Shown piece by piece: positions 8,263 to 15,654 of a stretch of 17,404 nt of DNA; position 1 is the first letter of the stretch; each line of letters opens with the position of its first letter. Source of the stretch: Candidatus Pelagibacterales bacterium (GTDB taxonomy: Bacteria; Pseudomonadota; Alphaproteobacteria; Rickettsiales; UBA1997); the NCBI GenBank assembly GCA_016882165.1, contig VHBV01000008.1:1-17404 (forward strand). Reading direction: 5' to 3'. A program made the position numbers and the translations under genes. Below the pieces are notes generated by a model. The model ran no database searches. It was not told the origin of the DNA and worked only from the letters and a program-made list of their open reading frames with translations.

Positions 8263-8637
8263 TTACCTCAATAAATTATCACTTGAAAGAAGAGGGCCTA
8301 AAGCTTTCCCCGCCAATATATGCACATGAAAGTGCGGCACAGTTTGATGAGCGTCATTTCCTTTGTTGGAAATTAAACGAAATCCAGATTTCTCAACGCC
8401 CAAACTAACAGCAATTTCAGAAACTTTTTTAAAAAAATAAGCAACCTCTTCTTGAGAAGCTTTGGTAACGAAGTCAGAAAAATCAATATATTGGCCTTTT
8501 GGTATAACTAAAACGTGCACTGGAGCAGCCTTAGAAATATCATAAAAAGCTAAAATTTTTTCATCTTCAAAAACTTTATTCGCAGGAATTTCACTGCGAA
8601 TAATTTTAGCAAAAATATTTTCCGAGTTATAGCTCAT
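8263..8637 (-). CDS. HIT-family (HinT-like) nucleotide-binding protein
   Basis: A histidine-triad protein, by family a purine nucleotide phosphoramidase or hydrolase in the cytoplasm. The triad is HFHVHILAG with H102, H104 and H106, preceded by NDAHQTVPH as in HINT1-type proteins. The N-terminal IFAKIIRSEIPANKVFEDE is the usual opening of bacterial HIT proteins. At 124 aa it is complete. The stop is 2 nt from the metC start, and the ATG is 6 nt after the cyclophilin stop, so it is the second gene of the four-gene operon. No clear Shine-Dalgarno is seen, so coupling is likely. The physiological substrate cannot be read from sequence. Confidence 0.93.
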   Translation of the reverse strand: MSYNSENIFAKIIRSEIPANKVFEDEKILAFYDISKAAPVHVLVIPKGQYIDFSDFVTKASQEEVAYFFKKVSEIAVSLGVEKSGFRLISNKGNDAHQTVPHFHVHILAGKALGPLLSSDNLLR

Positions 8638-8643
8638 AAAAAA

Positions 8644-9213
8644 TTACTTGTTTTCAACATCAGCTGCCACACGAACTCTAATCATAGAATCTGGGTCAAC
8701 AACTTTACCATCTCTACCACCACCTTTTTTGACTTTATCAACAAATTCCATTCCTTGAATTACGCGGCCCCAAACTGTATATTGACTATCTAAAAATCTT
8801 GAGTCACTTGTAACAATAAAAAATTGGCTATTTGCACTATTTGGATTCATAGCACGAGCCATTGAAACAGCTCCTCTAATATGAGGCTCATCAGAAAATT
8901 CAGCTTTTAAATCTGGCAATTTAGATCCACCCATTCCTGTTCCAGTTGGATCGCCAGTTTGAGCCATAAAACCTTCTATTACTCGATGGAAAACAATTCC
9001 ATCATAAAATTTCTGACGTGCTAAAGTTTTAATTCTCTCAACATGTTTTGGAGCAATATTTGGCAATAGTTCTATTACCACACGTCCATATTTCAAATCA
9101 ATGTAAAGTAAATTTTCAAGATTAGTAACTGGCTTTACTTGAGAAGCTGAGGCATTAGTCATGTTAGAAAAAATTAAAGTTAAAAAAGTAAAAAGAATTG
9201 CAAGTTTTTTCAT
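8644..9213 (-). CDS. Exported cyclophilin-type peptidyl-prolyl cis-trans isomerase
   Basis: It isomerises X-Pro bonds during protein folding, here probably in the periplasm. Residues 1 to about 23 form a signal peptide (lysines, then a hydrophobic LAILFTFLTLIF core and an ASA cleavage-like site). The cyclophilin active-site segment is FHRVIEGFMAQTGDPTGTG (75-93) with catalytic R77; NSQFFIVT (128-135) and W148 complete the pocket. At 189 aa it is a single-domain PpiA-like enzyme. It is first in the operon with the HIT, metC and GNAT genes. No Shine-Dalgarno precedes the ATG; the leader is an AT tract. The next start downstream, at Met18, would destroy the signal peptide, which supports the start chosen. 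Confidence 0.93.
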   Translation of the reverse strand: MKKLAILFTFLTLIFSNMTNASASQVKPVTNLENLLYIDLKYGRVVIELLPNIAPKHVERIKTLARQKFYDGIVFHRVIEGFMAQTGDPTGTGMGGSKLPDLKAEFSDEPHIRGAVSMARAMNPNSANSQFFIVTSDSRFLDSQYTVWGRVIQGMEFVDKVKKGGGRDGKVVDPDSMIRVRVAADVENK

Positions 9214-9234
9214 AAAAAAATTTTATAAATTTTG

Positions 9235-9250
9235 TATATACCAAAACACA
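9235..9250 (-). promoter_or_regulatory. Candidate promoter of the cyclophilin-HIT-metC-GNAT operon
   Basis: On the minus strand this reads TGTGTTTTGGTATATA, which includes an extended -10-like TGGTATATA. The 12-nt string TGTTTTGGTATA also occurs at the dnaG promoter (192-203). Transcription would start near 9228, giving a leader of about 15 nt. Confidence 0.4.
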
Positions 9251-9305
9251 TAGAAGTGAACTTAACTCTATTAAAATCAGGAATAAAATTTTTGCAATAT
9301 GTAAT

Positions 9306-9384
9306 ATTGCCACGCTTTGCAACTGTGCTCGCTCGCAATTAACGGAAGGAAAAACAATAATCACTCGCAATGACAGAGAAAAAC
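9306..9384. repeat. Degenerate ATTGC/GCAAT palindromic repeat in the 9214-9600 gap
   Basis: A core copy runs from ATTGC (9306-9310) to GCAAT (9335-9339) and a partial copy (CTCGCAATGACAGAG) follows at 9363-9379. Both match the 50-bp unit at 17243-17392 with substitutions. The rest of this 387-nt gap is AT-rich. It holds an imperfect direct repeat around CTCAATTTGTAA (9433-9462), a CTTATTGGCAAT string at 9389-9400 whose reverse complement occurs at 17223-17234, and the ssb leader. I see no gene in it. Confidence 0.7.
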
Positions 9385-9600
9385 AACACTTATTGGCAAT
9401 CAAGCAACGTTTCTTCTATGACAAAAAATTAATCCTCCAATTTGTAATTCCTCAATTTGTAACATAAAATTCATTGCCGCACAAAAAAAAGAAATTTTAT
9501 CTTGTTTACTTGCAAGCTTTATTCTAAGTTTTGTCTTACACTCTTAACCACAGAGTTTTAGAGTTGCTTATCAATTTTATTTTTTAACCAAGGTGTTGCT

Positions 9601-10047
9601 ATGTCAATAAATAAGGTAATTTTAGTTGGAAATGTGGGACAAGATCCCGAAATCAGATTAACTCAAGATGGTCGTGAGATTGCAAATTTCTCTCTTGCCA
9701 CTTCTGAAAGCTGGAAAGATAAAAGTACTGGTGAAAAACGCGACAAAACTGAATGGCATCGTGTTGTAATTTTCTCTCAAGGTTTAGTTAGCGTTGTAAA
9801 AAATTACGTTAAAAAAGGTGCTAAACTTTATATCGAAGGTCAACTTCAAACAAGAAAATGGACTGATAATAACGGAGTTGAAAAATACACGACAGAAATT
9901 GTTTTGCAAAATTATAACTCAACTTTGCAAATCATTGATTCTAAAGGTTCTGGGTCTGGTGGCGACTCTTATTCTTCTAATCAATCTTCTTCAAAATCAA
10001 GAAATGATATAACTGTTGAAGAAACTGACGATGAGATTCCATTTTAA
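9601..10047 (+). CDS. ssb: Single-stranded DNA-binding protein
   Basis: It coats single-stranded DNA in replication, repair and recombination and recruits partner proteins through its tail. The OB fold spans about 1-112: SINKVILVGNVGQDPEIR at the start, WHRVVIFSQ at 52-60, and YIEGQLQTRKW at 77-87 all match bacterial SSB. A Gly/Ser-rich linker follows (about 115-133), then the acidic tail ending in DDEIPF, the conserved partner-binding tip. At 148 aa it is complete. AAGGTG (9590-9595) is 5 nt before the ATG, the best Shine-Dalgarno in the window. The gene has its own terminator and so appears monocistronic. No convincing promoter could be chosen in the AT-rich upstream gap. Confidence 0.97.
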   Translation: MSINKVILVGNVGQDPEIRLTQDGREIANFSLATSESWKDKSTGEKRDKTEWHRVVIFSQGLVSVVKNYVKKGAKLYIEGQLQTRKWTDNNGVEKYTTEIVLQNYNSTLQIIDSKGSGSGGDSYSSNQSSSKSRNDITVEETDDEIPF

Positions 10048-10101
10048 TAATAAGTGGATTTTATAAAAATTTTGTTTTACAAAAAACTTTTCCTTTGAAA
10101 G

Positions 10102-10140
10102 AATATCGGCGCATTAAAGAAAATGCGCCGATATTTTATT
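10102..10140 (+). terminator. Rho-independent terminator of ssb
   Basis: A perfect 14-bp stem pairs 10102-10115 with 10122-10135 around an AAAGAA loop. The stem core is CGGCGC/GCGCCG, and a T-rich run (TTATTTTG) follows. It sits 54 nt after the ssb stop and 18 nt before the nuoG start, so nuoG either depends on readthrough or has a promoter inside the short gap. Confidence 0.88.
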
Positions 10141-10158
10141 TTGTAAATTTCTTAAAAT

Positions 10159-12174
10159 ATGCCGAAAATTTCAATTAATAAGAAAGAATATTCCGTTCCT
10201 GAAGGGATTACTATAATTCAAGCATGCGAAGTTGCTGAAATTGAAGTTCCAAGATTTTGTTATCATGAAAAATTAGCAATTGCTGGAAACTGTCGTATGT
10301 GCTTGGTAGAAGTTGAGGGAATGCCTCCAAAACCAGTTGCGTCTTGTGCTATGCCAATCACTGAAGGAATGAAAATTCATACTGATACGCCAATGGTAAA
10401 AAAAGCACGTGAAGGTGTTATGGAATTTTTGCTAGCAAATCACCCTCTTGACTGCCCAATATGCGATCAAGGTGGAGAATGCGATTTACAAGATCAAGCT
10501 TACCAATATGGCAAAGGTGAAAGCCACTTTCATGAACATAAAAGAGCTGTAAAAGACAAGGATATGGGTCCTTTGATTAAAACTCAAATGACGCGCTGTA
10601 TTCACTGTACACGTTGTGTTCGTTTTATTGAAGATATTGCAGGCACTGTTGAACTTGGTGCAATCAATCGTGGTGAAGGAATGGAAATTACCAGCTACCT
10701 AGAAAAATCAGTTTCATCAGAACTTTCTGGAAACGTGATTGATTTATGTCCAGTTGGTGCTTTAACTTCTAAACCTTACGCTTTTAAATCAAGAAGCTGG
10801 GAACTAAAAAAGACTGAATCAATCGATGTAATGGATGCTGTTGGAAGCAATATTCGTATTGATTCAAGAGGTCTTGAAGTTATGAGAATTTTGCCAAGTC
10901 AAAACGAAGAAATTAACGAAGAGTGGATTTCTGACAAAACTCGTTTCTGTTATGATGGCTTAAAATATCAACGTTTAGATAAGTCATATATTAAAAAAGA
11001 TGGAAAGCTTACATCAGCCACCTTGGAAGAAGCTTTAAAAGAAATTACAAACAAAACAAAAGCAATAAACAAGTCTGAGATTGCAACTTTAAGCGGACAA
11101 TTATCATCAGTGGAAGAAATTTTCTTGCTAAAAAAATTAATGCAAAAACTTGGTTCTGAAAACTTTGATTGCCGACTTAATCTTGAAAAAATCAATCCTG
11201 CGGACCGTTCTTCTTATCTCTTCAACACTACAATTCAAGGAATTGAAGAAGCTGATGCCTGTCTTTTGATAGGTGTTAATCCAAGAAAAGATGCAGCTAT
11301 TGTAAATGCTAGAATCAGAAAAAGATTCTTATCGAAGAAATTAAAAGTTGCTGCAATTGGTTGCAATGCTGAGTTAACTTATGAATATGATAATTTAGGC
11401 GACTCTTCATCGTCTCTACAACATATTTTAGATGGAGAATCTAAGTTTAGTTTCATATTGCAGCAAGCAAAAAAACCAATGCTAATTCTTGGTTCAGATG
11501 CAATTTCAAGAAAAGATGGCGCATTAGTTCTAAGATATGCTAAAAAAATTGCCGAAAAATATAATATGATTCAAGATAATTGGAATGGTTTTAACTTCCT
11601 ATCTAAATCAAGTGGCTTAATAAACGGTCTTGAACTTGGATTTGTTAGCAAAACTAACGTTACAGAAATTTTAGAGAAAGCTAATCATGGAGAAGCTAAA
11701 GTTGTGATTTTACACAGCGTTGATGACTCAATTGACTTTGCTAAACTGGAAAGAGCTTTTGTAATTTATATTGGATCACATGGTGACAGTGGCGCTAAAG
11801 TTGCAGATGTAATATTGCCAGCCTCAGCTTATAGCGAAAAAAGCGCAATTTACGTCAACCTAGAAGGTAGAGCTCAAAGCACAAATCAAGCAGTCTTTGC
11901 TCCAAATGAAGTAAAACAAGACTGGGAAGTGATATTAGAATTGTCAAAATCACTAGGAGTTGATTTGGAATATAAAAACTTTGCAGATATCAGAAAATCA
12001 CTTTTTGAATCTTACCATAATTTTGCTAACTTAGATCAAGTAAACAAATCTTCTTGGGTTAAATCAGAAGAAATTACTGGACAATTGTCAGAAGAAAAAC
12101 TTCTTGCCAATGACTATAATTTTTATCTAACTAATCCAATTGCAAGAGCTTCAAGAACTTTGAACAAGTGTTAA
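10159..12174 (+). CDS. nuoG: NADH-quinone oxidoreductase subunit G (complex I)
   Basis: This is the iron-sulfur subunit of the peripheral arm of respiratory complex I, carrying electrons from NADH toward quinone at the inner membrane. The [2Fe-2S] ligands are C34, C45, C48 and C63. The His-Cys3 [4Fe-4S] site is H95, C99, C102 and C108. A further [4Fe-4S] cluster is bound by C147, C150, C153 and C197 (DLCPVGAL). The rest is the molybdopterin-oxidoreductase-like domain without evident cofactor residues, as in mitochondrial-type subunits. At 671 aa it is the size I recall for rickettsial NuoG and shorter than E. coli NuoG (about 900 aa). The ATG at 10159 has no Shine-Dalgarno. It stands alone: no other nuo gene is in the window, although nuoG usually lies among nuoF, nuoH and nuoI. 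Confidence 0.96.
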   Translation: MPKISINKKEYSVPEGITIIQACEVAEIEVPRFCYHEKLAIAGNCRMCLVEVEGMPPKPVASCAMPITEGMKIHTDTPMVKKAREGVMEFLLANHPLDCPICDQGGECDLQDQAYQYGKGESHFHEHKRAVKDKDMGPLIKTQMTRCIHCTRCVRFIEDIAGTVELGAINRGEGMEITSYLEKSVSSELSGNVIDLCPVGALTSKPYAFKSRSWELKKTESIDVMDAVGSNIRIDSRGLEVMRILPSQNEEINEEWISDKTRFCYDGLKYQRLDKSYIKKDGKLTSATLEEALKEITNKTKAINKSEIATLSGQLSSVEEIFLLKKLMQKLGSENFDCRLNLEKINPADRSSYLFNTTIQGIEEADACLLIGVNPRKDAAIVNARIRKRFLSKKLKVAAIGCNAELTYEYDNLGDSSSSLQHILDGESKFSFILQQAKKPMLILGSDAISRKDGALVLRYAKKIAEKYNMIQDNWNGFNFLSKSSGLINGLELGFVSKTNVTEILEKANHGEAKVVILHSVDDSIDFAKLERAFVIYIGSHGDSGAKVADVILPASAYSEKSAIYVNLEGRAQSTNQAVFAPNEVKQDWEVILELSKSLGVDLEYKNFADIRKSLFESYHNFANLDQVNKSSWVKSEEITGQLSEEKLLANDYNFYLTNPIARASRTLNKC

Positions 12175-12190
12175 TTCGGTTTAGTAATTA

Positions 12191-12224
12191 ATTTTGGAAT
12201 GGTCTTAAAACTCCATTCCAAAAT
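12191..12224 (+). terminator. Long hairpin after nuoG, possible weak terminator
   Basis: A perfect 12-bp stem pairs 12191-12202 (ATTTTGGAATGG) with 12213-12224 around a 10-nt loop, 16 nt after the nuoG stop. No T-run follows, so intrinsic termination may be weak. The regB extended -10 begins only 8 bp downstream, so the stem covers the position where a -35 element would be. It could therefore also bind a regulator. Confidence 0.45.
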
Positions 12225-12231
12225 GCGACTC

Positions 12232-12240
12232 TGCTATAAT
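12232..12240 (+). promoter_or_regulatory. Extended -10 promoter of regB-regA
   Basis: TGCTATAAT matches TGnTATAAT exactly; no convincing -35 is visible. The start of transcription would be near 12247, giving a leader of about 40 nt before the regB ATG. Confidence 0.55.
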
Positions 12241-12286
12241 ATAAATAGATTTATGTTTTGTTATATGCCACAAATCTGAAATTATT

Positions 12287-13522
12287 ATGACCAACTCAAT
12301 ATCGCAAAACACTAATCGAAAAAATCTTTTACAACTCATTTGGTTAAGAGGAATTGCAACTTTTGGTCAAATTTCAACTATTCTTTTTGTCAATTTTTAC
12401 CTAGAAATTGAACTTCCTTTAAGAGAAATGTTTTTAGTTTTAATACTTTTAAACATTTTAAACGCTTTTAGCTTCTATATTTACAAATCACAAAAAATCA
12501 TCAGCAATAATACTTTATTTATTGAACTTTTATTCGATGTTATAGCTCTTTCAACTCAGATTTACCTGAGTGGAGGAGCTTCAAATCCTTTTATTTCATT
12601 ATTTTTATTACAAGTAATTATTGCAGCAATTTTGTTACAAAGAATTCATGCTTTTTTAATTACAACAACAACAATCATTTGTTATGTTTTTTTAGGCTTT
12701 TATTTTCATGAATTGCACGCTTTTCATAATCATGATGGAACTACCTTTAACCTTCATCTTCATGGAATGCTGCTTAGCTATATTTTATCAGCAGTTTTAC
12801 TTCTTATTTTTGTCACTAAAATAATTAAAAACTTACAAGAAAGAGATCGAAAATCGCAAGAAGAAGCTGAAATTATAAGAATGGGATTAACTGCCAGCAA
12901 TGCTGCTCACGAATTAAGCACTCCGCTGACTACAATTTCCATAACTCTAAACGACTTGAAAAATCTTGAATTTAGTTCGCCACAACAAATTAAAGACGAC
13001 ATTACTTTAATGGAGTCTCAACTCACGCGTTGTAAGAAAGCTTTGTCGGAAATTTTAATGGCTAATAATAAAATACGTGCCGAAGAGGCAAAAATTAAAC
13101 CAGCAAAAGAAATTTTTGATCAAATCATAAAAGAATGGTCTTCCTCTAGAAAAACCAATAATTTTAGTTATATTTTTGAAGGAGATGCCAATAAAAGAAT
13201 TATTTTCGACGATATTTTAACCAAAGCATTTTTTAATATTTTTGATAATGCTTTTGAAGCAGCTAAAAGCTCGGTAGAAATTTTAGTAAAATCTTCAAAA
13301 GAAGAATTGGTGATAATGGTAAAAGATGATGGAAAAGGCTTTGATGAAAAGGTTTTAAAACAAATTGGCAAAAGCAATATTACAACCAAAAAAAGCAATG
13401 GGATTGGTTTGTTTTTAAGTATAAATATTCTACATAGAGTGAATGCCAAAGTAAAAATTTCTAACTTAAAAAATTCCAAAGAAATTTTAGGCGCTTTGGT
13501 TGAAATTAAAATTCCTTTGTAA
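12287..13522 (+). CDS. regB: Redox-sensing sensor histidine kinase, RegB/PrrB/ActS type
   Basis: A membrane kinase that by family senses the quinone pool and cellular redox state and phosphorylates RegA. The N-terminal half has about six hydrophobic segments (roughly 15-38, 46-66, 76-94, 103-118, 122-140, 160-180). The RegB quinone-site signature YLSGGASNPF (93-102) is present. The H-box is NAAHELSTPL with H208. C249 in LTRCKKAL lies 41 residues later, close to the H225-C265 spacing of the redox-active cysteine in R. capsulatus RegB. The ATPase domain has the N-box NIFDNAFEA (317-325), G1 DDGKGFD (347-353) and G2 GIGLFLS (372-378). A His-rich loop (six His between 141 and 159) lies before the last helix. 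At 411 aa it is complete. regA starts directly at the next base after its stop. Confidence 0.92.
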   Translation: MTNSISQNTNRKNLLQLIWLRGIATFGQISTILFVNFYLEIELPLREMFLVLILLNILNAFSFYIYKSQKIISNNTLFIELLFDVIALSTQIYLSGGASNPFISLFLLQVIIAAILLQRIHAFLITTTTIICYVFLGFYFHELHAFHNHDGTTFNLHLHGMLLSYILSAVLLLIFVTKIIKNLQERDRKSQEEAEIIRMGLTASNAAHELSTPLTTISITLNDLKNLEFSSPQQIKDDITLMESQLTRCKKALSEILMANNKIRAEEAKIKPAKEIFDQIIKEWSSSRKTNNFSYIFEGDANKRIIFDDILTKAFFNIFDNAFEAAKSSVEILVKSSKEELVIMVKDDGKGFDEKVLKQIGKSNITTKKSNGIGLFLSINILHRVNAKVKISNLKNSKEILGALVEIKIPL

Positions 13523-14047
13523 ATGCAAAATTATAAATCTGTTTTAATTGTAGAAGATGATGAAATTTTAGCTCAAAGCCTTGAAAAATCTTTCATCAGA
13601 AGAGGCTATGAAACAAAAATTGCCAATAGTAGCCGCGAGGCTTCTGAGGTTTTAAAAAAATTTCATCCACAATATGCGGTTGTTGATTTAAAAATGCCCG
13701 GAGAATCTGGTTTAGAATTTATAAAAAAATTACATGAGTTTGATGAAAATATTAAAATCGTAATGCTAACTGGATATGCCAGCATAACAACTACAATTGA
13801 AGCTATAAAAGCTGGAGCTTGTTACTATCTAGCAAAGCCAGCAAATGTTGAAGATATAATAAAAGCATTTAATGATGAACAAACAAACATTATAAAAGAG
13901 AAAAAAACTTCCATCAAAAATTTAGAATGGGAATATATCCATCAAACTTTGGTTGAAACTGATTTCAATATTTCAAAAGCTGCTAAATTACTTGGAATGC
14001 ACAGAAGAACCCTATCAAGAAAACTAGAAAAAAGAAGAGTTAGCTGA
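13523..14047 (+). CDS. regA: Response regulator of RegA/PrrA/ActR type
   Basis: The partner of the upstream kinase: a DNA-binding regulator that in alphaproteobacteria controls respiration, redox balance and related operons. The receiver domain (about 1-118) has acidic pocket E11/D12/D13, phospho-acceptor D55 (VVDLKMPG), T83 (MLTG) and K105 (AKPAN). A linker leads to a Fis-type helix-turn-helix (about 134-170) ending HRRTLSRKLEKR, nearly the invariant RegA recognition helix (HRRTLQRKLxKR). Length is 174 aa, close to RegA at about 184. The ATG directly abuts the regB TAA and no Shine-Dalgarno is visible, so translational coupling is expected. No good terminator follows; the 357-nt gap to rpsP holds degenerate repeats. 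Confidence 0.94.
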   Translation: MQNYKSVLIVEDDEILAQSLEKSFIRRGYETKIANSSREASEVLKKFHPQYAVVDLKMPGESGLEFIKKLHEFDENIKIVMLTGYASITTTIEAIKAGACYYLAKPANVEDIIKAFNDEQTNIIKEKKTSIKNLEWEYIHQTLVETDFNISKAAKLLGMHRRTLSRKLEKRRVS

Positions 14048-14096
14048 ACTTACAAATACTATACTACTCTCTCTTCACTATTATTTATAATTCGTA

Positions 14097-14210
14097 ATTG
14101 CCAGTAGCGTAAGCGATATAGCAATCTAACTTACCACAAACTTCAAAAATCGTGACCAATTGGATTGCAACGCTTAACAAATATCCTCGCTTACAATGAC
14201 AAGTGAGGAG
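14097..14210. repeat. Inverted pair of degenerate ATTGC/GCAAT repeats between regA and rpsP
   Basis: The first copy (14097-14125, ATTGC to GCAAT with an internal AGCGTAAGCGA) is in minus orientation relative to the 50-bp unit at the window end. The second (about 14162-14210, GGATTGCAACGC to CAATGACAAGTGAGGAG) is in plus orientation. Both are diverged. A 61-codon reading frame starting at 14196 overlaps the second copy and is not credible as a gene. Confidence 0.6.
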
Positions 14211-14293
14211 AAAAATGGAATTGACATTTTATTCTTACGAAAAGAACTCAATAAACAAATTCATTTACACCCAAATAAAACCAGTTGCAAACT

Positions 14294-14299
14294 TATAAT
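14294..14299 (+). promoter_or_regulatory. Possible -10 element upstream of rpsP
   Basis: A perfect TATAAT without the TG extension. The position 17 bp upstream holds no -35 match (CCAAAT). If used, it would give rpsP a leader of about 100 nt containing the direct repeat at 14347-14377. This is weak evidence in an AT-rich region. Confidence 0.25.
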
Positions 14300-14346
14300 A
14301 AACTTCTATTTTCCTTGCCTCCTCAAGTTTTTTCCGTCTAAATTTT

Positions 14347-14377
14347 TCTTAATGGCGCATAATAATCTTAATGGCGC
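14347..14377 (+). repeat. Direct repeat TCTTAATGGCGC in the rpsP leader
   Basis: Two exact 12-bp copies lie at 14347-14358 and 14366-14377, a 19-bp period, ending 27 nt before the rpsP ATG. GGCGC is unusual in this AT-rich gap. It could be a leader element or an operator; no known motif is recognised. Confidence 0.6.
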
Positions 14378-14404
14378 CTAAAAGATTCATTTAAATTATA
14401 AAAT

Positions 14405-14797
14405 ATGTTAAAAATTCGTTTATCAAGAGGCGGCAGAAAAAATGCTCCTTTTTATCGTATCCTTGTAACAAACCACACTTCACCAAGAGACAGTAAGTTT
14501 CTTGAAAAAGTTGGAACTTACAATCCGCTTTTATCTGATGAAAAAGAAAATCGCGTTACAATTGACAAAGAAAGAGTTGAACACTGGCTTTCCGTTGGTG
14601 CACAACCAAGCGAAAGAGTTGCTGGCTTTTTAGTTTCTCTTGGAGTTAAAGGTGCTGAAAAGTACAAACCTAACTTCAAACCTAAAGCTAAAGGTTCTAA
14701 TATGAAGAAAAAAGCTTTAGAAGCTGCTAAAAAAGCTGCTGAAGCAAAAGCAGAAGCTGAAGCTGCTGCTGCTTCAAACAATGAAGCTGCTGCTTAG
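14405..14797 (+). CDS. rpsP: 30S ribosomal protein S16
   Basis: A small-subunit protein needed for 30S assembly. The S16 fold covers about residues 1-80, opening with MLKIRLSRGGRKNAPFYRI and containing RDSKFLEKVGTYNP (28-41) and GAQPSERV (65-72), all typical. Residues 81-130 are a basic then Ala/Glu/Lys-rich tail ending KAEAEAAAASNNEAAA, probably helical or disordered; E. coli S16 is only 82 aa, but alphaproteobacterial S16 often has a tail. The ATG has no Shine-Dalgarno. The usual followers rimM, trmD and rplS are absent. A strong terminator closes the gene as a single-gene unit. Confidence 0.97.
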   Translation: MLKIRLSRGGRKNAPFYRILVTNHTSPRDSKFLEKVGTYNPLLSDEKENRVTIDKERVEHWLSVGAQPSERVAGFLVSLGVKGAEKYKPNFKPKAKGSNMKKKALEAAKKAAEAKAEAEAAAASNNEAAA

Positions 14798-14818
14798 TTT
14801 CACTAAAATCTTTTTATC

Positions 14819-14859
14819 AAAAAAGGGCAAACTTTTCTCATTAAAGTTTGCCCTTTTTT
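14819..14859 (+). terminator. Rho-independent terminator of rpsP
   Basis: A perfect 17-bp stem pairs 14819-14835 with 14843-14859 around a 7-nt loop (TCTCATT). The GGGCAAAC/GTTTGCCC core is flanked by six A before and six T after, so it could work in both directions. It begins 21 nt after the rpsP stop. Confidence 0.92.
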
Positions 14860-14945
14860 GTGAAGTAAATATTACTCGATCTGGTCATTGCAGCTACTAA
14901 TAAAAGTGCTTGGCAACGCAAAATTTTATAGTGTTAGTAAATAAT

Positions 14946-15560
14946 ATGAAACTTCCTAAAGAAATTCTAATTGCTAGCGGTAATGCTGGAAAAGTTGTTG
15001 AAATTTCTCAACTTTTAGAACAACTAAATATTAAAGGCATTTCAGCGGCAAATTTTAATATAATTGAACCAGAAGAAACTGGTTTAACTTTTGCCGATAA
15101 TTCACTTCTTAAAGCTAAATTTTATTCATCTAAAACAAATCTTTTCACTTTAGCTGACGATTCTGGTTTATGCATAGAAGATTTAAATGGTGATCCAGGA
15201 ATTTACTCAGCAAGATGGGCAATAAATGAAGAAGGTAAAAAAGATTTCAACTACGCTTTTGATCAAATTTCCAAAGCCTTCAAAAAAAACGGCAAATCAT
15301 TTGAAAAAGCAAAATCTCACTTCATTTGCAACTTAACTTTATTTGATCCAAAAACAAATTTTTCAATCTCTTTTGAAGGAAGGGTTGATGGATTTTTAAC
15401 TTTCCCAGCAAAAGGAAATAAAGGTTTTGGATATGACCCAATTTTTATTAAAGAAGGAATGACAGAAACTTTTGGTGAAATTGATCCTAAACTTAAAGAT
15501 CAAATTTCACATCGTGCTGATGCTTTTAAAAAAATGGTTGAATGGTTGAAATCAGTTTAG
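14946..15560 (+). CDS. rdgB: Non-canonical purine NTP pyrophosphatase (RdgB/HAM1 family)
   Basis: It hydrolyses dITP, ITP and XTP to monophosphates, keeping deaminated purines out of DNA and RNA. The N-terminal SGNAGKVVEI (11-20) is the substrate-binding motif, FADNSLLKAKFY (49-60) and LADDSGLCIEDLNGDPGIYSAR (69-90) hold the metal and catalytic acids (D71/D72), and GFGYDPIF (160-167) and SHRADAFKKM (188-197) are the C-terminal signatures. I chose the ATG at 14946 (204 aa); the frame opens earlier with a TTG at 14910, but its 12 extra residues have no counterpart in the family. No Shine-Dalgarno is seen at either. It lies 86 nt beyond the rpsP terminator and appears to be transcribed alone. 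Confidence 0.95.
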   Translation: MKLPKEILIASGNAGKVVEISQLLEQLNIKGISAANFNIIEPEETGLTFADNSLLKAKFYSSKTNLFTLADDSGLCIEDLNGDPGIYSARWAINEEGKKDFNYAFDQISKAFKKNGKSFEKAKSHFICNLTLFDPKTNFSISFEGRVDGFLTFPAKGNKGFGYDPIFIKEGMTETFGEIDPKLKDQISHRADAFKKMVEWLKSV

Positions 15561-15654
15561 AATTTATCAATTTTTCACTTAACTTCTAGCTTCAATGCAA
15601 GCTGGTATTGTCTTTTTTCTTCCATCATTTCGAGTGAGGACTTCCTCTTCCCAC

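Noticed and set aside
9164..9403. Minus-strand 79-codon frame upstream of the cyclophilin gene
   Set aside because: It overlaps the cyclophilin start in another frame and runs through a repeat copy; composition looks random.
9421..9600. Possible small RNA or riboswitch in the ssb leader
   Set aside because: No stable GC-containing stems or recognisable conserved motif; only AT-rich sequence and a short direct repeat.
14221..14226. Perfect TTGACA as a -35 box
   Set aside because: No acceptable -10 lies 15-19 bp downstream.
14196..14381. 61-codon plus-strand frame between regA and rpsP
   Set aside because: It begins inside a degenerate intergenic repeat, has no Shine-Dalgarno and no recognisable motif.
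14910..14945. Upstream TTG start for rdgB
   Set aside because: The 12 added residues have no match to the family N-terminus, which fits the ATG at 14946.
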